Shown one piece after another: positions 7,818 to 17,097 of a stretch of 64,000 nucleotides of DNA; within the stretch, counting starts at the first letter, position 1; each line of letters begins with the position of its first letter. The translations under genes and the position numbers were made by a program. Source of the DNA: Allonocardiopsis opalescens (GTDB lineage: Bacteria; Actinomycetota; Actinomycetes; Streptosporangiales; Streptosporangiaceae); contig NZ_PVZC01000001.1 of assembly GCF_003002095.1 (NCBI RefSeq), positions 1,240,001 to 1,304,000 of the forward strand, read 5' to 3'. The notes under the pieces are model-generated. The model was not told the DNA's origin, made no database searches, and saw only the letters and a list, made by a program, of their open reading frames with translations.

Positions 7818-10800
7818 TCACCGCACCAGGTACGCGTCGGTGATCGTCTGCGACACCGTGTTGCCCTCGGCGTCGGCGGCCGAGGCGCGCAGCGAGACGG
7901 CGCCCGCCGCGCCCGGGTTGGCCACCGTGACCAGCCAGTGCCCGCCCGAGCGGGTGACCGGCAGCTCCGTCCAGGTCCGGCCGCCGTCCGAGGACGCCGC
8001 CACGGTCAGCCCGGTGGCGTCCACGGCGCCCTCGGGGCCGGTGACGTACACGTGGACCGGGGTGGAGGTGCCCCGCGCCGCCCGGTTGCGCTCGTCCAGC
8101 CCGGTCGGGACGAACTGCACGCTCGGCGTGGCCACGTAGTTCGACGGGTCGCCGATCTGGTGCGGCCAGGTCGCCGAGTCGAAGCCCCACTCCACCTGGA
8201 CGCGGGGCGAGATGTCGCCGGGTGCGGCCAGTTGCCGGGTGGCGTCGACGGTGACGACGTAGCGGGCCTCGGCGGACGGCACCTCCAACCAGCCCAGCTC
8301 TTCGACCGAGCCGTTGTAGATGGTCTGCCCGTCGCGGGTGACCCGGGCGGTGCCCGAGCTCAGCGTGGTGATGGCCTCGCCCCAGCCGGGGCCGGCGAAC
8401 AGGCTCCAGTCGGCGAAGACGCCCAGTTCGTCATCTGCGCGCTGCACCACGCCGTCGCGCGTGGACGGGCCGAGCACCGCCGCGTTGAGCTCCCAGCGCG
8501 CCGGACCCGGCGCGGCGAAGGAGACGGGGGGCGACCCGTAGGCGTCGTACAGGTAGGTGTCCTCGTCCTCCAGGTAGCCGTAGTTGTAGTACGCCTCCCA
8601 GGCGCCGGGGGTCAGGTTGAACCGCATGGTGCTCGGCGCGGCCGCGATCCAGTCCGGCAGGTGCAGCGCGAAGCGCTCGTCGGGGGCGGTGGGGAACACG
8701 GTCAGCTCGGCCGTGTCGGCCGCGGCTCCCTGGCTGCGCATGGTCGCGTCCACCCGGGCCAGCGAGGCCGCGCGCAGGTCCAGGCTCGGATCGGCGGGCA
8801 GGCCGTCCTCGTGCACCGCGTAGGCCGAGCTCAGCGTGGTGATCGGCTCTCCGGTGCCCTCCTGGTCGCTGGTGGTGCCGCCGTAGAAGGTGTGGAAGCC
8901 CGGCGCGTCCATGCCGGTCATCGAGACGGTGTAGCCGGTCCAGTTCTCGATGTAGGTGTCGCCGAAGTCCATCGCGACGTGCTGGGTGACGGGGGTCGCC
9001 GGTGCGTCCTGGACCAGTTCGACGGGTTCGGCGGTCCGGGCGTCCAGGGTGACGGTGACCGGCTGGTCCACCACGGTGAGCCGCTGGCCGACCAGCGCCA
9101 GCGGGTACTCGCCGTCCGCGGTGGGCTCGCCCTCGATCTCGGCCACCACGTAGTACTCGCCGGTGGTCAGCGGCTCGGTGGTCCGGCCCTGGCCGTCGGT
9201 GAGCAGGAACAGGCTGCCCGGCTCCTCGCCGGGGATGTACACGTTGACGCTGGCCCACGGCACCGGCCGGCCGTCCGCCCCGACGACGCGGAACTCGATG
9301 TCGGCGACGGCGGGCTCTGCGTGCACCGCGACGGGGACCGACACGGTGCCGCCCGGGTGGGTGGCGGTGAACCGGGCCGCGTAGTCGCCCGGCCGGGTGC
9401 CGGCCGGCGCGGTGGCGCGGAAGGTGGCGGTGGCGGTGCCGTTCGCCGGCACGGTCAGGGTGGGGGCGGCGGCCGAGAACATGCCCGCGGCCGTGGCGTC
9501 CGCGACTCCCAGGGTGAGCGTGACGGGCTGCGCCGAGGAGTTGGTGTAGGCCACCTCGAAGCTCTCGGTCTCCCCGTCGCCGTGCGGCCAGACGAGGGAG
9601 CCCGTCAGCCCGGCCGTGTCCGGGGTGACGGTGGCGCCGATGGCGGCGGACACGTCCACCCGCCCCGCGCCCTGCTGGTACACGCCGAGCTCGGGGTTGG
9701 GCCGGGCGGTGCTGGTCAGCGCGGTGCGCAGCCGCGCGCCGTCCCAGTCGGGGTTGCGCTGGGCGAGCAGCGCGGCGGCTCCGGCCGCGTGCGGCGCGGC
9801 CATCGAGGTGCCCGAGATGACCAGGTGGTCGGGGCCGCCCTCGGGCACCTGGGGCAGCGCGCCCTCGGCCCTGGCTCCGAGGATGTCCACGCCGGGCGCG
9901 GTGATCTCCGGCTTGACGGCGCCGCCGTCGATCCGGGGGCCCCGGCTCGACCAGGGGGCCAGTGCCTCGTCCCCGTCCACCGCGCCGACGGCGAGCGCCG
10001 CGTCCGCGCTGCTGGGGGAGGAGATGGTGCGGGCGCCGCTCTCACCCGAGTTGCCCGCGGCGATCACGAACAGCGCGCCGGTGCGCTCGCTGAGGTCGTT
10101 CACGGCCGCTTCGAGCGGGTCCTCACCGGGGAAGTCCTCGCCGCCGAGGCTCATGTTGACGATGTCGGCCCGGTCGGCGGCCCACTCCATGCCGGCCAGG
10201 ATGTCGGACTCGTAGCCGCCGCCGGTGTCGTCGAGGACCTTGCCGGAGATGAGCGTCGCGCCGGGCGCCACCCCGGGGTGCCCGACGCTGCTCGCGCCGG
10301 TGCCGGCGATGATCGAGGCGACGTGCGTGCCGTGCCCGTAGCGGTCCTCGGGCGAGCCGGTGAAGGCGAAGTCCTCCATCTGGCCGATCTGCCCGGCCAG
10401 GTCGGGGTGGTCGGAGTCGACGCCGGAGTCCAGTACCGCGACCGTGACGCCCTCGCCGTCGAATCCGGCCTCCCAGGCGTCGGGCGCGCCGATCTGCGGC
10501 ACGCTCTCGTCCAGCAGCGCCTCGCGGCGGCCGTCGAGCCAGATCCGCTCCGCGCCGGAGCCCAGTGTCCGCGCCGACGCCGACTCGGTGAGGCCGGCCC
10601 AGAAGCGCGCCGCGTCGCCCTTGTCGACCGAGGCGGTGGTGATGCCGGCGGTGGGCAGCACGTCCGCCCCGCTCAGCGCGGCGAACTCCGGTGCCTCATC
10701 GGCCGTGCTGTTTCGCACCAGCAGCGGCACGTCGTCGCGGCCCGCGTCGTCGTAGCCCCACTCCTGCAGCCGGGTGAGGTCGAACAGCCGCTCGTCCAGC

Positions 10801-11117
10801 CGCCCCGACGCGATCAGCCCGGCGGCGTCGGCCGGCACCACCCGCAGGTGGCCGTCGGCGCCGATCCGGCTGGAGTACGCGATGTCCTCGCGGCCGGGGC
10901 CGCCCTCGAAGCGGACCCGGGGCCGCTCGGCCGGGCCGCTCACCGTCACCCGGTCGCCGGTCACCAGCGTCACCGCGTAGCCGCCGTCGCCGTCCGGCGC
11001 CGGGCGGTCCGCCGCCGTGGCGGCGCCCGCCGGCGCCGCGGCGACCACCGCCGCGGCCGGCAGCGCGGTCACCACCGCGGCCAGTCCGCCGAGCAGCCGC
11101 CATCTACGTCTGCGCAT
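7818..11117 (-). CDS. Secreted subtilisin-like serine protease (peptidase S8)
   Basis: 1099 residues, about twice the size of a minimal secreted subtilase. A Sec signal peptide ends near AGAATA. A pro-region of about 170 residues precedes the S8 domain with catalytic Asp in VAVLDSGVD (about residue 230), His in YGHGTHVAS (about 262), oxyanion Asn in IAAGNSGES (about 356) and Ser in SGTSMAAPHAAG (about 438). The remaining 600 residues hold Ig-like or beta-sandwich modules that may bind substrate or cell wall. The ATG at 11117 is chosen over a GTG at 11123 because AGGAG sits five bases upstream of the ATG. It should degrade extracellular protein. It stands alone, divergent from the FGE-fold gene. 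Confidence 0.92.
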   Translation of the reverse strand: MRRRRWRLLGGLAAVVTALPAAAVVAAAPAGAATAADRPAPDGDGGYAVTLVTGDRVTVSGPAERPRVRFEGGPGREDIAYSSRIGADGHLRVVPADAAGLIASGRLDERLFDLTRLQEWGYDDAGRDDVPLLVRNSTADEAPEFAALSGADVLPTAGITTASVDKGDAARFWAGLTESASARTLGSGAERIWLDGRREALLDESVPQIGAPDAWEAGFDGEGVTVAVLDSGVDSDHPDLAGQIGQMEDFAFTGSPEDRYGHGTHVASIIAGTGASSVGHPGVAPGATLISGKVLDDTGGGYESDILAGMEWAADRADIVNMSLGGEDFPGEDPLEAAVNDLSERTGALFVIAAGNSGESGARTISSPSSADAALAVGAVDGDEALAPWSSRGPRIDGGAVKPEITAPGVDILGARAEGALPQVPEGGPDHLVISGTSMAAPHAAGAAALLAQRNPDWDGARLRTALTSTARPNPELGVYQQGAGRVDVSAAIGATVTPDTAGLTGSLVWPHGDGETESFEVAYTNSSAQPVTLTLGVADATAAGMFSAAAPTLTVPANGTATATFRATAPAGTRPGDYAARFTATHPGGTVSVPVAVHAEPAVADIEFRVVGADGRPVPWASVNVYIPGEEPGSLFLLTDGQGRTTEPLTTGEYYVVAEIEGEPTADGEYPLALVGQRLTVVDQPVTVTLDARTAEPVELVQDAPATPVTQHVAMDFGDTYIENWTGYTVSMTGMDAPGFHTFYGGTTSDQEGTGEPITTLSSAYAVHEDGLPADPSLDLRAASLARVDATMRSQGAAADTAELTVFPTAPDERFALHLPDWIAAAPSTMRFNLTPGAWEAYYNYGYLEDEDTYLYDAYGSPPVSFAAPGPARWELNAAVLGPSTRDGVVQRADDELGVFADWSLFAGPGWGEAITTLSSGTARVTRDGQTIYNGSVEELGWLEVPSAEARYVVTVDATRQLAAPGDISPRVQVEWGFDSATWPHQIGDPSNYVATPSVQFVPTGLDERNRAARGTSTPVHVYVTGPEGAVDATGLTVAASSDGGRTWTELPVTRSGGHWLVTVANPGAAGAVSLRASAADAEGNTVSQTITDAYLVR

Positions 11118-11425
11118 TCCCACTCCTGTCCACTCCCGTCACGTGTCCGGCGGCCCGCGCCGTGCGCGTTCGTCACGCCGTGTACCGCCGCTGTTTCGAA
11201 CATGTGAACGGTCTCGCGCGACGCAGCGGAGTGGAATGGCCGCTTGGAGTCGCTATCCGGCCACCCGGGAAGTCCGGCCGCCGGGTATCCGCGCGAGCGG
11301 CCCCGACGCGCCGGCAAACCTTTCCGGGCGCCGCGGCCCGGCCAGGAGCGGCCACGGCGGCGGGCCGGCGGCGCGGACACCCGCCAGGTGGCGGGAGGCG
11401 CCGCCGGATCGGGTAGGAATGGTCC
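11118..11425. other. Intergenic region between divergent genes
   Basis: 308 bases separating the S8 protease (minus) and the FGE-fold gene (plus). It must hold both promoters. I see no convincing -35/-10 pair, long palindrome or small ORF with a ribosome binding site. Confidence 0.4.
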
Positions 11426-12124
11426 GTGACGAGCCCTGGACCGGTGCCGCCGCGGGCGGACCCTGCGCGCATGGTGGGGATCCCGGCCGGTGAGATCCTG
11501 CTGCGGGACGAGGGCTCGCGGACGAGCTGGCGGGCCGAGGTCGGCGCCTTCCGGCTGGCGGCGCATCCGGTGACCCGCGAGCTGTACGCGGCGGTCGCCG
11601 GCGCGGCGCCCGGGGAGCCGGGGGGCGCGCGGGCGCCGGTGACGGACGTGTCGTGGCGGGACGCGGTGCGCTTCTGCGATCTGCTCTCGCGGGCGGAAGG
11701 GCTCCGGCCGTGCTACTCGATGGGCGACGACCCCGACGCCCTGGACGTGGTCCGCGATCCGGAGGCCGACGGCTACCGGCTGCCCACCGAGGCGGAGTGG
11801 GAGTACGCCTGCCGGGCCGGGAGTACGGGCGTCCGCTACGGGGGGCTCGACGACATCGCCTGGTACCGCGCGAACTCCGGCGGCCGGGTGCGCGAGGTCG
11901 CGACCAGGGAGCCCAACGCGTGGGGCCTGCACGACATGATCGGCAACGTCTGGGAGTGGTGCTGGGACGTGTACGACCCCCGGGTCTACGGCCCGTACCG
12001 CGTCTTCCGCGGCGGCGGCTGGAACGACCTGCCGCGCGCCTGCCGCGCGTCGTGCCGCCGCAAGAGCCACCCGGCCCTGCGCACCGACGACCTCGGCTTC
12101 CGCCTGGCCCGCTCGGGGGCGTGA
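11426..12124 (+). CDS. FGE-sulfatase-fold protein (SUMF1 family), catalytic cysteines not matching FGE
   Basis: 232 residues. MVGIPAGEILLRD, LPTEAEWEYACRAG, NAWGLHDMIGNVWEWCWD and FRGGGWNDLPRACRASCRRK are hallmark blocks of the formylglycine-generating-enzyme fold. True FGE carries a GGSYxCHxSYC active site; here the equivalent stretch is GGGWND and the two cysteines (CRASC) lie several residues further on with different spacing. Sulfatase activation is therefore unlikely, and other members of this fold carry out diverse oxidative or binding roles. The GTG start has AGGA eight bases upstream. It converges on the haloperoxidase gene across a shared terminator. Confidence 0.8.
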   Translation: MTSPGPVPPRADPARMVGIPAGEILLRDEGSRTSWRAEVGAFRLAAHPVTRELYAAVAGAAPGEPGGARAPVTDVSWRDAVRFCDLLSRAEGLRPCYSMGDDPDALDVVRDPEADGYRLPTEAEWEYACRAGSTGVRYGGLDDIAWYRANSGGRVREVATREPNAWGLHDMIGNVWEWCWDVYDPRVYGPYRVFRGGGWNDLPRACRASCRRKSHPALRTDDLGFRLARSGA

Positions 12125-12136
12125 GGGTTCCCGCGG

Positions 12137-12169
12137 CGGTCCACGGCGCCGGGAGGGCGCCGTGGACCG
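12137..12169. terminator. Bidirectional hairpin terminator
   Basis: Perfect 14-bp stem CGGTCCACGGCGCC / GGCGCCGTGGACCG with loop GGGAG, between the convergent FGE-fold gene and the haloperoxidase gene. Confidence 0.8.
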
Positions 12170-12178
12170 GTCGGCGGG

Positions 12179-13858
12179 TCAGATCGTGATGGTGGTGCCG
12201 TCGAACTTGGTCAGGCTGAGCGGGGCGCGCTCGTTGAACAGGCGCTTCTGGTCGCGCAGCAGCCGGATGGCGATCGCCTCACCGAGCGGGAAGGCGTGCA
12301 CGTAGGAGCTGCGCCAGTGCACGCTGGCGGTGTTGCGGCCGTTGCCGATGTTGCCGGCCAGCTTGTTCAGCTCGCCGCCGATGGTCAGCTGTCCGGCGTC
12401 GGAGCCGGTGTAGGGCACCAGCGCGGTCCCGTCGGCGTTGGGCACCACCGGGTCGGGCAGCGGCGTGCTCTCGTTGAACCACGCCTTGAGGATGGTCACG
12501 CCGGCCGCGGCGGCGGCCGAGTGGCCGCTGACGTAGTCGGGGCTCATCGGCGAGCCCTCCGGGTACATCTGCGGCAGCAGGTAGGAGCCGTAGCGCGAGC
12601 GCACCCGGTCCAGCACCGGCGCGTTGAGCAGTTCGTCGCTGAGCAGCCCGTCGTAGCGGCCCGGGGCGCGGTTGAGCTGGATCTCGACGCGGGCGGCGGC
12701 CATCTCCGGGCGCAGCCGGCGGTGCACCCACCACTGCTGGTACAGGTTGCCCTTGCGGACGATCTTGTCGACCTCGCCCAGCAGCGCGAGCACGTGCGGC
12801 TGGCCGTAGGTGGAGTAGCCGGCCTGGTTGCGCGAGCCCAGGTACGGGTTGGCCGGGTCGAGCAGCTGCGCGGCGGGCAGGCCGCTGCCGAACAGGATGA
12901 GAGCCGCGTTCAGGTACGGCGTGTAGGTGACGTCGAAGTGGGTGAAGTGGCCGAGGTCGCGGGCCGTCCGGATGTAGCGCCGGTTCTGGAAGTCGCGCTC
13001 GGTGCTGCGGGGCGCGCCGTTCTGCACGGCCAGCCACTCGTTCCAGTCGGTCATGTACTCGCGGGGCTCGATGGTGTCGAGCCGCTGGCTGATGTACTGC
13101 GGGCCGTACGGCACGTCCTTGAACAGGAACTGCGAGATGTACGGGCCGCGCAGGTCACCGGGGGTGTAGGCCCGGAACAGGGTGGCGGGGGTGATCCGGC
13201 CGTTCTGGCGCGGGCCGGTGAATCCCGACATCGCGCTCAGTTCGTCGCAGGCCGTCGCGACCTCGGCACTGCCGCCGTACTGCGCGAAGGGCACGTCGCG
13301 CAGCAGCGCCATCCAGTAGTCCTCGACCATCTCCCCGGCGAACTCCGCGCTGTCGAGCCGGGGCGCGGGCGGCACGGCGAAGGAGTGCGAGTCCGGGCCC
13401 TGGAGGTCGAAGGCGTGGATGACCTGCGGGTTGAGCAGGCCGCGGTTGGGCTGCACCCCGGTCGGGATCGCGTTGTAGTCGGCCTGGCTCCCGGTGCTCA
13501 TCGCCCGGATGAACTGCTCGTAGGCGGCGACGCTGACCTCGCCGTAGGCGTTGTGCGGCAGGCCCTTGTGGTAGGAGGCGACGTAGCCGGGGATCGTCTG
13601 CTCGCCGTTGGGCCGCTGCGCCGGGTACGGGTCGGCGTAGGCGCGGTCGGCCGAGGCCAGCCGCAGCCTGTAGCCCTCCTGGCGGCGCGCGTACTCGCGG
13701 CCCGGGTTCACCCCGGTGGTGGTGGAGGAGGAGGCCGCGGCCGTGCCGGGGGAGGCGCCGATGGCGGTCGCCAGGCCGGCGCCGGCGGTCACGCCGGCCA
13801 TGCCCAGGAAGTTCCGCCTGTTGACGTTGGAGTCGTGCTCGTCTCGCACTGCTCTCAC
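12179..13858 (-). CDS. Tat-exported vanadium-dependent haloperoxidase / PAP2-family protein
   Basis: 559 residues with a Tat signal (NRRNFLGMAG plus Ala/Gly-rich core). The C-terminal half carries the three-part vanadate/phosphate pocket: HRRLRPE (about 380), VSGHSAAAAAG (about 443) and an Arg-x5-His block in GRNTASVHW (about 513). This matches the RP, SGH and RxxxxxH pattern shared by vanadium haloperoxidases and type 2 phosphatidic acid phosphatases. The soluble length and a long N-terminal helical half favour the haloperoxidase group. It would act outside the membrane on halide and peroxide, or as a phosphatase. GTG at 13849 is an alternative start. No biosynthetic neighbours are present. 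Confidence 0.85.
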   Translation of the reverse strand: MRAVRDEHDSNVNRRNFLGMAGVTAGAGLATAIGASPGTAAASSSTTTGVNPGREYARRQEGYRLRLASADRAYADPYPAQRPNGEQTIPGYVASYHKGLPHNAYGEVSVAAYEQFIRAMSTGSQADYNAIPTGVQPNRGLLNPQVIHAFDLQGPDSHSFAVPPAPRLDSAEFAGEMVEDYWMALLRDVPFAQYGGSAEVATACDELSAMSGFTGPRQNGRITPATLFRAYTPGDLRGPYISQFLFKDVPYGPQYISQRLDTIEPREYMTDWNEWLAVQNGAPRSTERDFQNRRYIRTARDLGHFTHFDVTYTPYLNAALILFGSGLPAAQLLDPANPYLGSRNQAGYSTYGQPHVLALLGEVDKIVRKGNLYQQWWVHRRLRPEMAAARVEIQLNRAPGRYDGLLSDELLNAPVLDRVRSRYGSYLLPQMYPEGSPMSPDYVSGHSAAAAAGVTILKAWFNESTPLPDPVVPNADGTALVPYTGSDAGQLTIGGELNKLAGNIGNGRNTASVHWRSSYVHAFPLGEAIAIRLLRDQKRLFNERAPLSLTKFDGTTITI

Positions 13859-14238
13859 TCTCTACGCGGTGTTCCGTGCTGCAGGGGGCTGGACGCCGGG
13901 AGATGGGCTCCGCGGCGCCAGGGACGGGTTCGCTCCGCCGGGCGGGGGCGGCGGGTGAATGGCGGGAGGGCGTCGCGGGGACCGGCCGTCGCCTTCGGCG
14001 ACGGCCCGCGGGTGTCCGCGCGCACACCTGTGAGCCTGCCTGAGGGCACGCACGGTGAACAGGACCGGTTGGGGTGCCCGTTCGGTGCGGTGCGGCGAGG
14101 AACGGCAGGTCAGAAGTGGATCTTGAAGCCTCGCGGCTCCGTTCGGCCCCGCCGGCCGCCGCGCGGCCATGACCGTGCGTGCACGAAGCGCCGGCCCCGC
14201 CCCGGTGGCGGGGCGGACGCGGCCGTCGGGGGCGGAGG
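13859..14238. other. Intergenic region with two hairpins
   Basis: 380 bases with no supported gene. A perfect hairpin GGCCGTCGCC-TTC-GGCGACGGCC lies at 13984-14006. A second, GCCCCGCC-ccggt-GGCGGGGC at 14194-14214, is about 25 bases past the esterase stop and is the likely terminator of that gene. The promoter of the haloperoxidase gene should lie near 13860-13960 but is not obvious. Confidence 0.5.
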
Positions 14239-15606
14239 TCAGCCGCCCAGATGGGCGGAGAAGGCCTCCTGGACCTCGGCGGGGGCGTGGGCCAGTGCCG
14301 CGCGGTCGGGCTCGGCCGCGGTGACGCGGGGGAGGTGGACGATGGCGTCGAAGGCCGCGATGGCGTCCGCCTCGGCGTAGTAGCCGCCGTGGCGCTGCTC
14401 GCCGGCGGCCCGGACGGCCGCGGTGTCGGCCGGCGCCAGCCGCCTGAGGTCGGTGGCGAAGGCGCCGTCGTGGCTGGCGGCCATGAGCGCGTCGAGGCTG
14501 CCCGGCCGCGGCGCCGGCTGCTCGGTGAAGAGCTCGCCCGCGTGGAACCCGGGCCCGGTGTTGAGGGTCCGCCCGGTGCCCGAGGTGACGCCGATGACCC
14601 GGTAGTCCCCGCCCAGCCGCTCGGCGAGCCGCAGGCCCGCCGAGGCGAAGGCGGGCATGCCGGGAACGGCGCTGTACCAGCGCTGGACGTGGCCGTTGTG
14701 GGCGGCGAGGACGATGCGGTCCTCGCGGCCCAGGATCCACTCGACCGTGTCCGCGATCGCCGCCTCGCGCAGGTTCGTACCGGCCTGCGGCTCGCCGCCC
14801 GACAGCGCCCGGACGAGCGTGTCGATGGCGGCGGCGTGCCGCAGCGAGCGCAGAGCGCGCTCGTAGTCCTCGGCGGAGGTGCGCCGGCGGTAGTCGGGAC
14901 CCAGGGCGGTCATCCGCGCGGTGAGGCGGGCCAGGCCCGCGGTGAGCGCGTCCTTGGCCTCGGGCGCCAGGCGCCCGTAGCCGGCGAGGGCCGCTCCGGC
15001 CGAGAAGGCGGACGGCACCGCGAAGGAGGCCGCCGCCGCGCGGATCGCGGGGTCGGGCCCGAAGCCGGGGTCCGCCGCCGCCAGGTAGCCGAGCGCCGCG
15101 TCCAGACTCGGCAGCAGGGAGACGTTCGAGCCGCCGAGGTCGATGCCGTAGAAGCCGACCGGGCTCGCGGCGGTGCGGTTGCGGCCCCGCATCCACTCCA
15201 GGTGGTCACCCATCTGGGTCCACAGGCCCATCAGGGAGGTCACACCCCGGGCCAGGACCTCGCCGAGCCGGTCGGGCGCGGAGCCGGCGCCGCGGACCCA
15301 GGCGTCGGCCGTCCAGCCCTCGGTGAAGCCGGTCTCCATCGCGTAGGCGCCGAAGCCGTGCCGCTCCACCAGGTAGCGCAGCAGGCGGTGGCGGAGCCGG
15401 TAGGTCTCGGCGTTGTAGTGCGCGCTCTCGCCGATCGCCACCACCCGCGCGTCGCCGGCCACGGCGTCGAGCCACCCGAGGTCGTCCAGCGGCGCGGCCG
15501 GGTCCAGGGTGGCCAGCGGGATCACCGCCGCGCCGCTCAGGCGGTCCGGCGCGGCTGGGGCGGGCCCCGCCGGTCGGGGACGGCCCTCGGGCCGGGGCTC
15601 GGACAT
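14239..15606 (-). CDS. Erythromycin esterase family hydrolase (Ere-like)
   Basis: 455 residues. The family's catalytic set is complete: GESAHYNAE (Glu60, His63), METGF (Glu91) and the late AAHNGHVQRW block (His303, His306), the residues known to matter in EreB. Family members hydrolyse the lactone of 14-membered macrolides, but many chromosomal homologues have no tested substrate. The ATG at 15606 has AAGGAG six bases upstream. The gene is divergent from an ArsR-like regulator at 15699, with an imperfect palindrome between them, so substrate-induced expression is plausible. Confidence 0.88.
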   Translation of the reverse strand: MSEPRPEGRPRPAGPAPAAPDRLSGAAVIPLATLDPAAPLDDLGWLDAVAGDARVVAIGESAHYNAETYRLRHRLLRYLVERHGFGAYAMETGFTEGWTADAWVRGAGSAPDRLGEVLARGVTSLMGLWTQMGDHLEWMRGRNRTAASPVGFYGIDLGGSNVSLLPSLDAALGYLAAADPGFGPDPAIRAAAASFAVPSAFSAGAALAGYGRLAPEAKDALTAGLARLTARMTALGPDYRRRTSAEDYERALRSLRHAAAIDTLVRALSGGEPQAGTNLREAAIADTVEWILGREDRIVLAAHNGHVQRWYSAVPGMPAFASAGLRLAERLGGDYRVIGVTSGTGRTLNTGPGFHAGELFTEQPAPRPGSLDALMAASHDGAFATDLRRLAPADTAAVRAAGEQRHGGYYAEADAIAAFDAIVHLPRVTAAEPDRAALAHAPAEVQEAFSAHLGG

Positions 15607-15673
15607 CAGCGGCTCCTTCGCTGCCGGCGCGGCGCCGCCCTCTCCGGGCCCCGGCGCGGCGCTCGATTGTGCA

Positions 15674-15689
15674 TTCCCAAGTTTGGTAA
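15674..15689. promoter_or_regulatory. Candidate operator between Ere-like gene and ArsR-like regulator
   Basis: Imperfect palindrome TTCCCAAGTTTGGTAA (TTnCCAAnnTTGGnAA pattern, 6 of 8 arm positions paired). It overlaps a TAACGG -10-like element placed for a leaderless start of the regulator at 15699. Confidence 0.45.
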
Positions 15690-15698
15690 CGGTAGCAG

Positions 15699-16304
15699 AT
15701 GTGGGATCGTGGCGGGGTGGACGCCCTCGACCTGCTCCTGCACCCCGTCCGGCTGCGTATCGTCAACGCCATGTGGGGCGGGCACGCGCGCACCACGTCC
15801 GAGCTCTGCGCCCGCCTGGCCGACGTCCCCAAGACCACCGTCTACCGCCACGTCGGCCTGCTGGCCGGGGCGGGCCTGCTGGAGGTCGCCGACGAGCGGC
15901 GCGTCCACGGCGCCGTGGAGCGCCGCTTCCGGCTGAACCGCGAGCGCGCGGCCGTCGACCCCGACGCGGGCGCCGCCATGTCGCTGGACGACCACCGCCA
16001 CGGCTTCGCCGCCGCCGTGGCCGCCCTGCTCGCCGAGTTCAACGCTTACCTCGACCGCGAGGGCGCCGACCCGGCCGCGGACCTCGTCTCCTACAAGCAG
16101 TTCCCGCTCTGGCTGGACGACGCCGAGCGCGCCGCGCTCATCGAGCAGATCAAAGCCCTCGTCCGCCCCCTGCTCGCCAAGCCCCCCACCCCCGGACGCA
16201 GCCCCGTCCTGCTGAGCACCATCCTCTTTCCGACCGAAGCCCCGCCGGCGCCCGACGACGGCGAACCGTCCGACCCGAGGGCCGACCGGTGGACCGGGGA
16301 CTGA
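15699..16304 (+). CDS. ArsR-like winged-helix transcriptional regulator
   Basis: 201 residues. The N-terminal 80 residues (LLLHPVRLRIVNAM, TTSELCARLADVPKTTVYRHVGLL) form a winged-helix HTH of the ArsR/HTH_20 type. The C-terminal half is mostly helical and may bind an effector. The ATG at 15699 has no Shine-Dalgarno but a TAACGG box ends six bases upstream, compatible with a leaderless mRNA; GTG at 15717 is an alternative. Divergent position and the intervening palindrome suggest it controls the Ere-like hydrolase. Confidence 0.78.
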   Translation: MWDRGGVDALDLLLHPVRLRIVNAMWGGHARTTSELCARLADVPKTTVYRHVGLLAGAGLLEVADERRVHGAVERRFRLNRERAAVDPDAGAAMSLDDHRHGFAAAVAALLAEFNAYLDREGADPAADLVSYKQFPLWLDDAERAALIEQIKALVRPLLAKPPTPGRSPVLLSTILFPTEAPPAPDDGEPSDPRADRWTGD

Positions 16305-16415
16305 CCTGTTGCGGCTTCGCCGCCTGCCTGGATCTCGTCTCCCGCCGCCTGCCGCCGGGTTCAGGTGCCGTTCCCGACCCCGAGTGCCCGGTGCCGCCGG
16401 CGGCCGCGGGGACGC

Positions 16416-17054
16416 TCAGCCGCCCGCCGGTTCCTCTTGGCGGACTGCGGCCGCGACGAGTTCCGGGCGCAGGGCCAGGTCGATGGCGCGGTGCAGTGCG
16501 GCGCGGATCCGCTCGGGGTCGTCGCCCTGCTCGACGCTGACGATCGCGGCGGCGTTGAGGGCGCCGAGCAGGGCGCCCACCAGGGCGGCCGCGTCGACGC
16601 GGCGGACCGACTCCGGCGCCGCCCGGTGCAGTGCCTCGATCAGTTCGCCCTGCGTGCGCATCAGCCGCTGCACCAGCCGGGCCTGGACCGACGGCGTGGT
16701 CGCCAGCAGCCGCACCCGCAGCTCCGCGAGGCCGCTCGGCAGGTCCGACCGCCAGGTCTCCTCGGCGATCAGCCGCCCGGCGCGGCCGAGGACCTCGGCC
16801 ACGGTCTGACCGGGCTCCCACTCCGCGATCGCCCGCAGGCCCGCGTCCAGGCGCGCCTGCGCGGTACCGATGACGACGTCCTCCTTGGTGGGGAAGTGCA
16901 GGTAGAACGTCCGCTCTGACACGTCGGCCGCGTCCGCGATCTCGGTCACCAGGGTCTGCTCGAAACCCTTCCGCTCGAAGAGCCGCATCGCCGCGTTCAC
17001 CAGTGCCTGGTGGGTCCGCTGCTTTTTGCGTTCGCGCCGTCCCGTCTCGACCAT
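16416..17054 (-). CDS. TetR family regulator
   Basis: 212 residues. The N-terminal HTH (RTHQALVNAAMRLFERKGF, VTEIADAADVSERTFYLHFPTKEDV) is a standard TetR DNA-binding domain; the C-terminal ligand domain is helical. Divergent from the SDR/monooxygenase operon at 17172-19213, with two palindromes in the 117-base gap, so it most likely represses that operon and itself. Confidence 0.88.
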   Translation of the reverse strand: MVETGRRERKKQRTHQALVNAAMRLFERKGFEQTLVTEIADAADVSERTFYLHFPTKEDVVIGTAQARLDAGLRAIAEWEPGQTVAEVLGRAGRLIAEETWRSDLPSGLAELRVRLLATTPSVQARLVQRLMRTQGELIEALHRAAPESVRRVDAAALVGALLGALNAAAIVSVEQGDDPERIRAALHRAIDLALRPELVAAAVRQEEPAGG

Positions 17055-17097
17055 GCCGCCAGCCTACAGCCGCTGCAATGAGGACGCCGCCTTAAAA

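Noticed and set aside
11426..12124. Calling this gene a true formylglycine-generating enzyme
   Set aside because: The GGSYxCHxSYC active-site block is absent.
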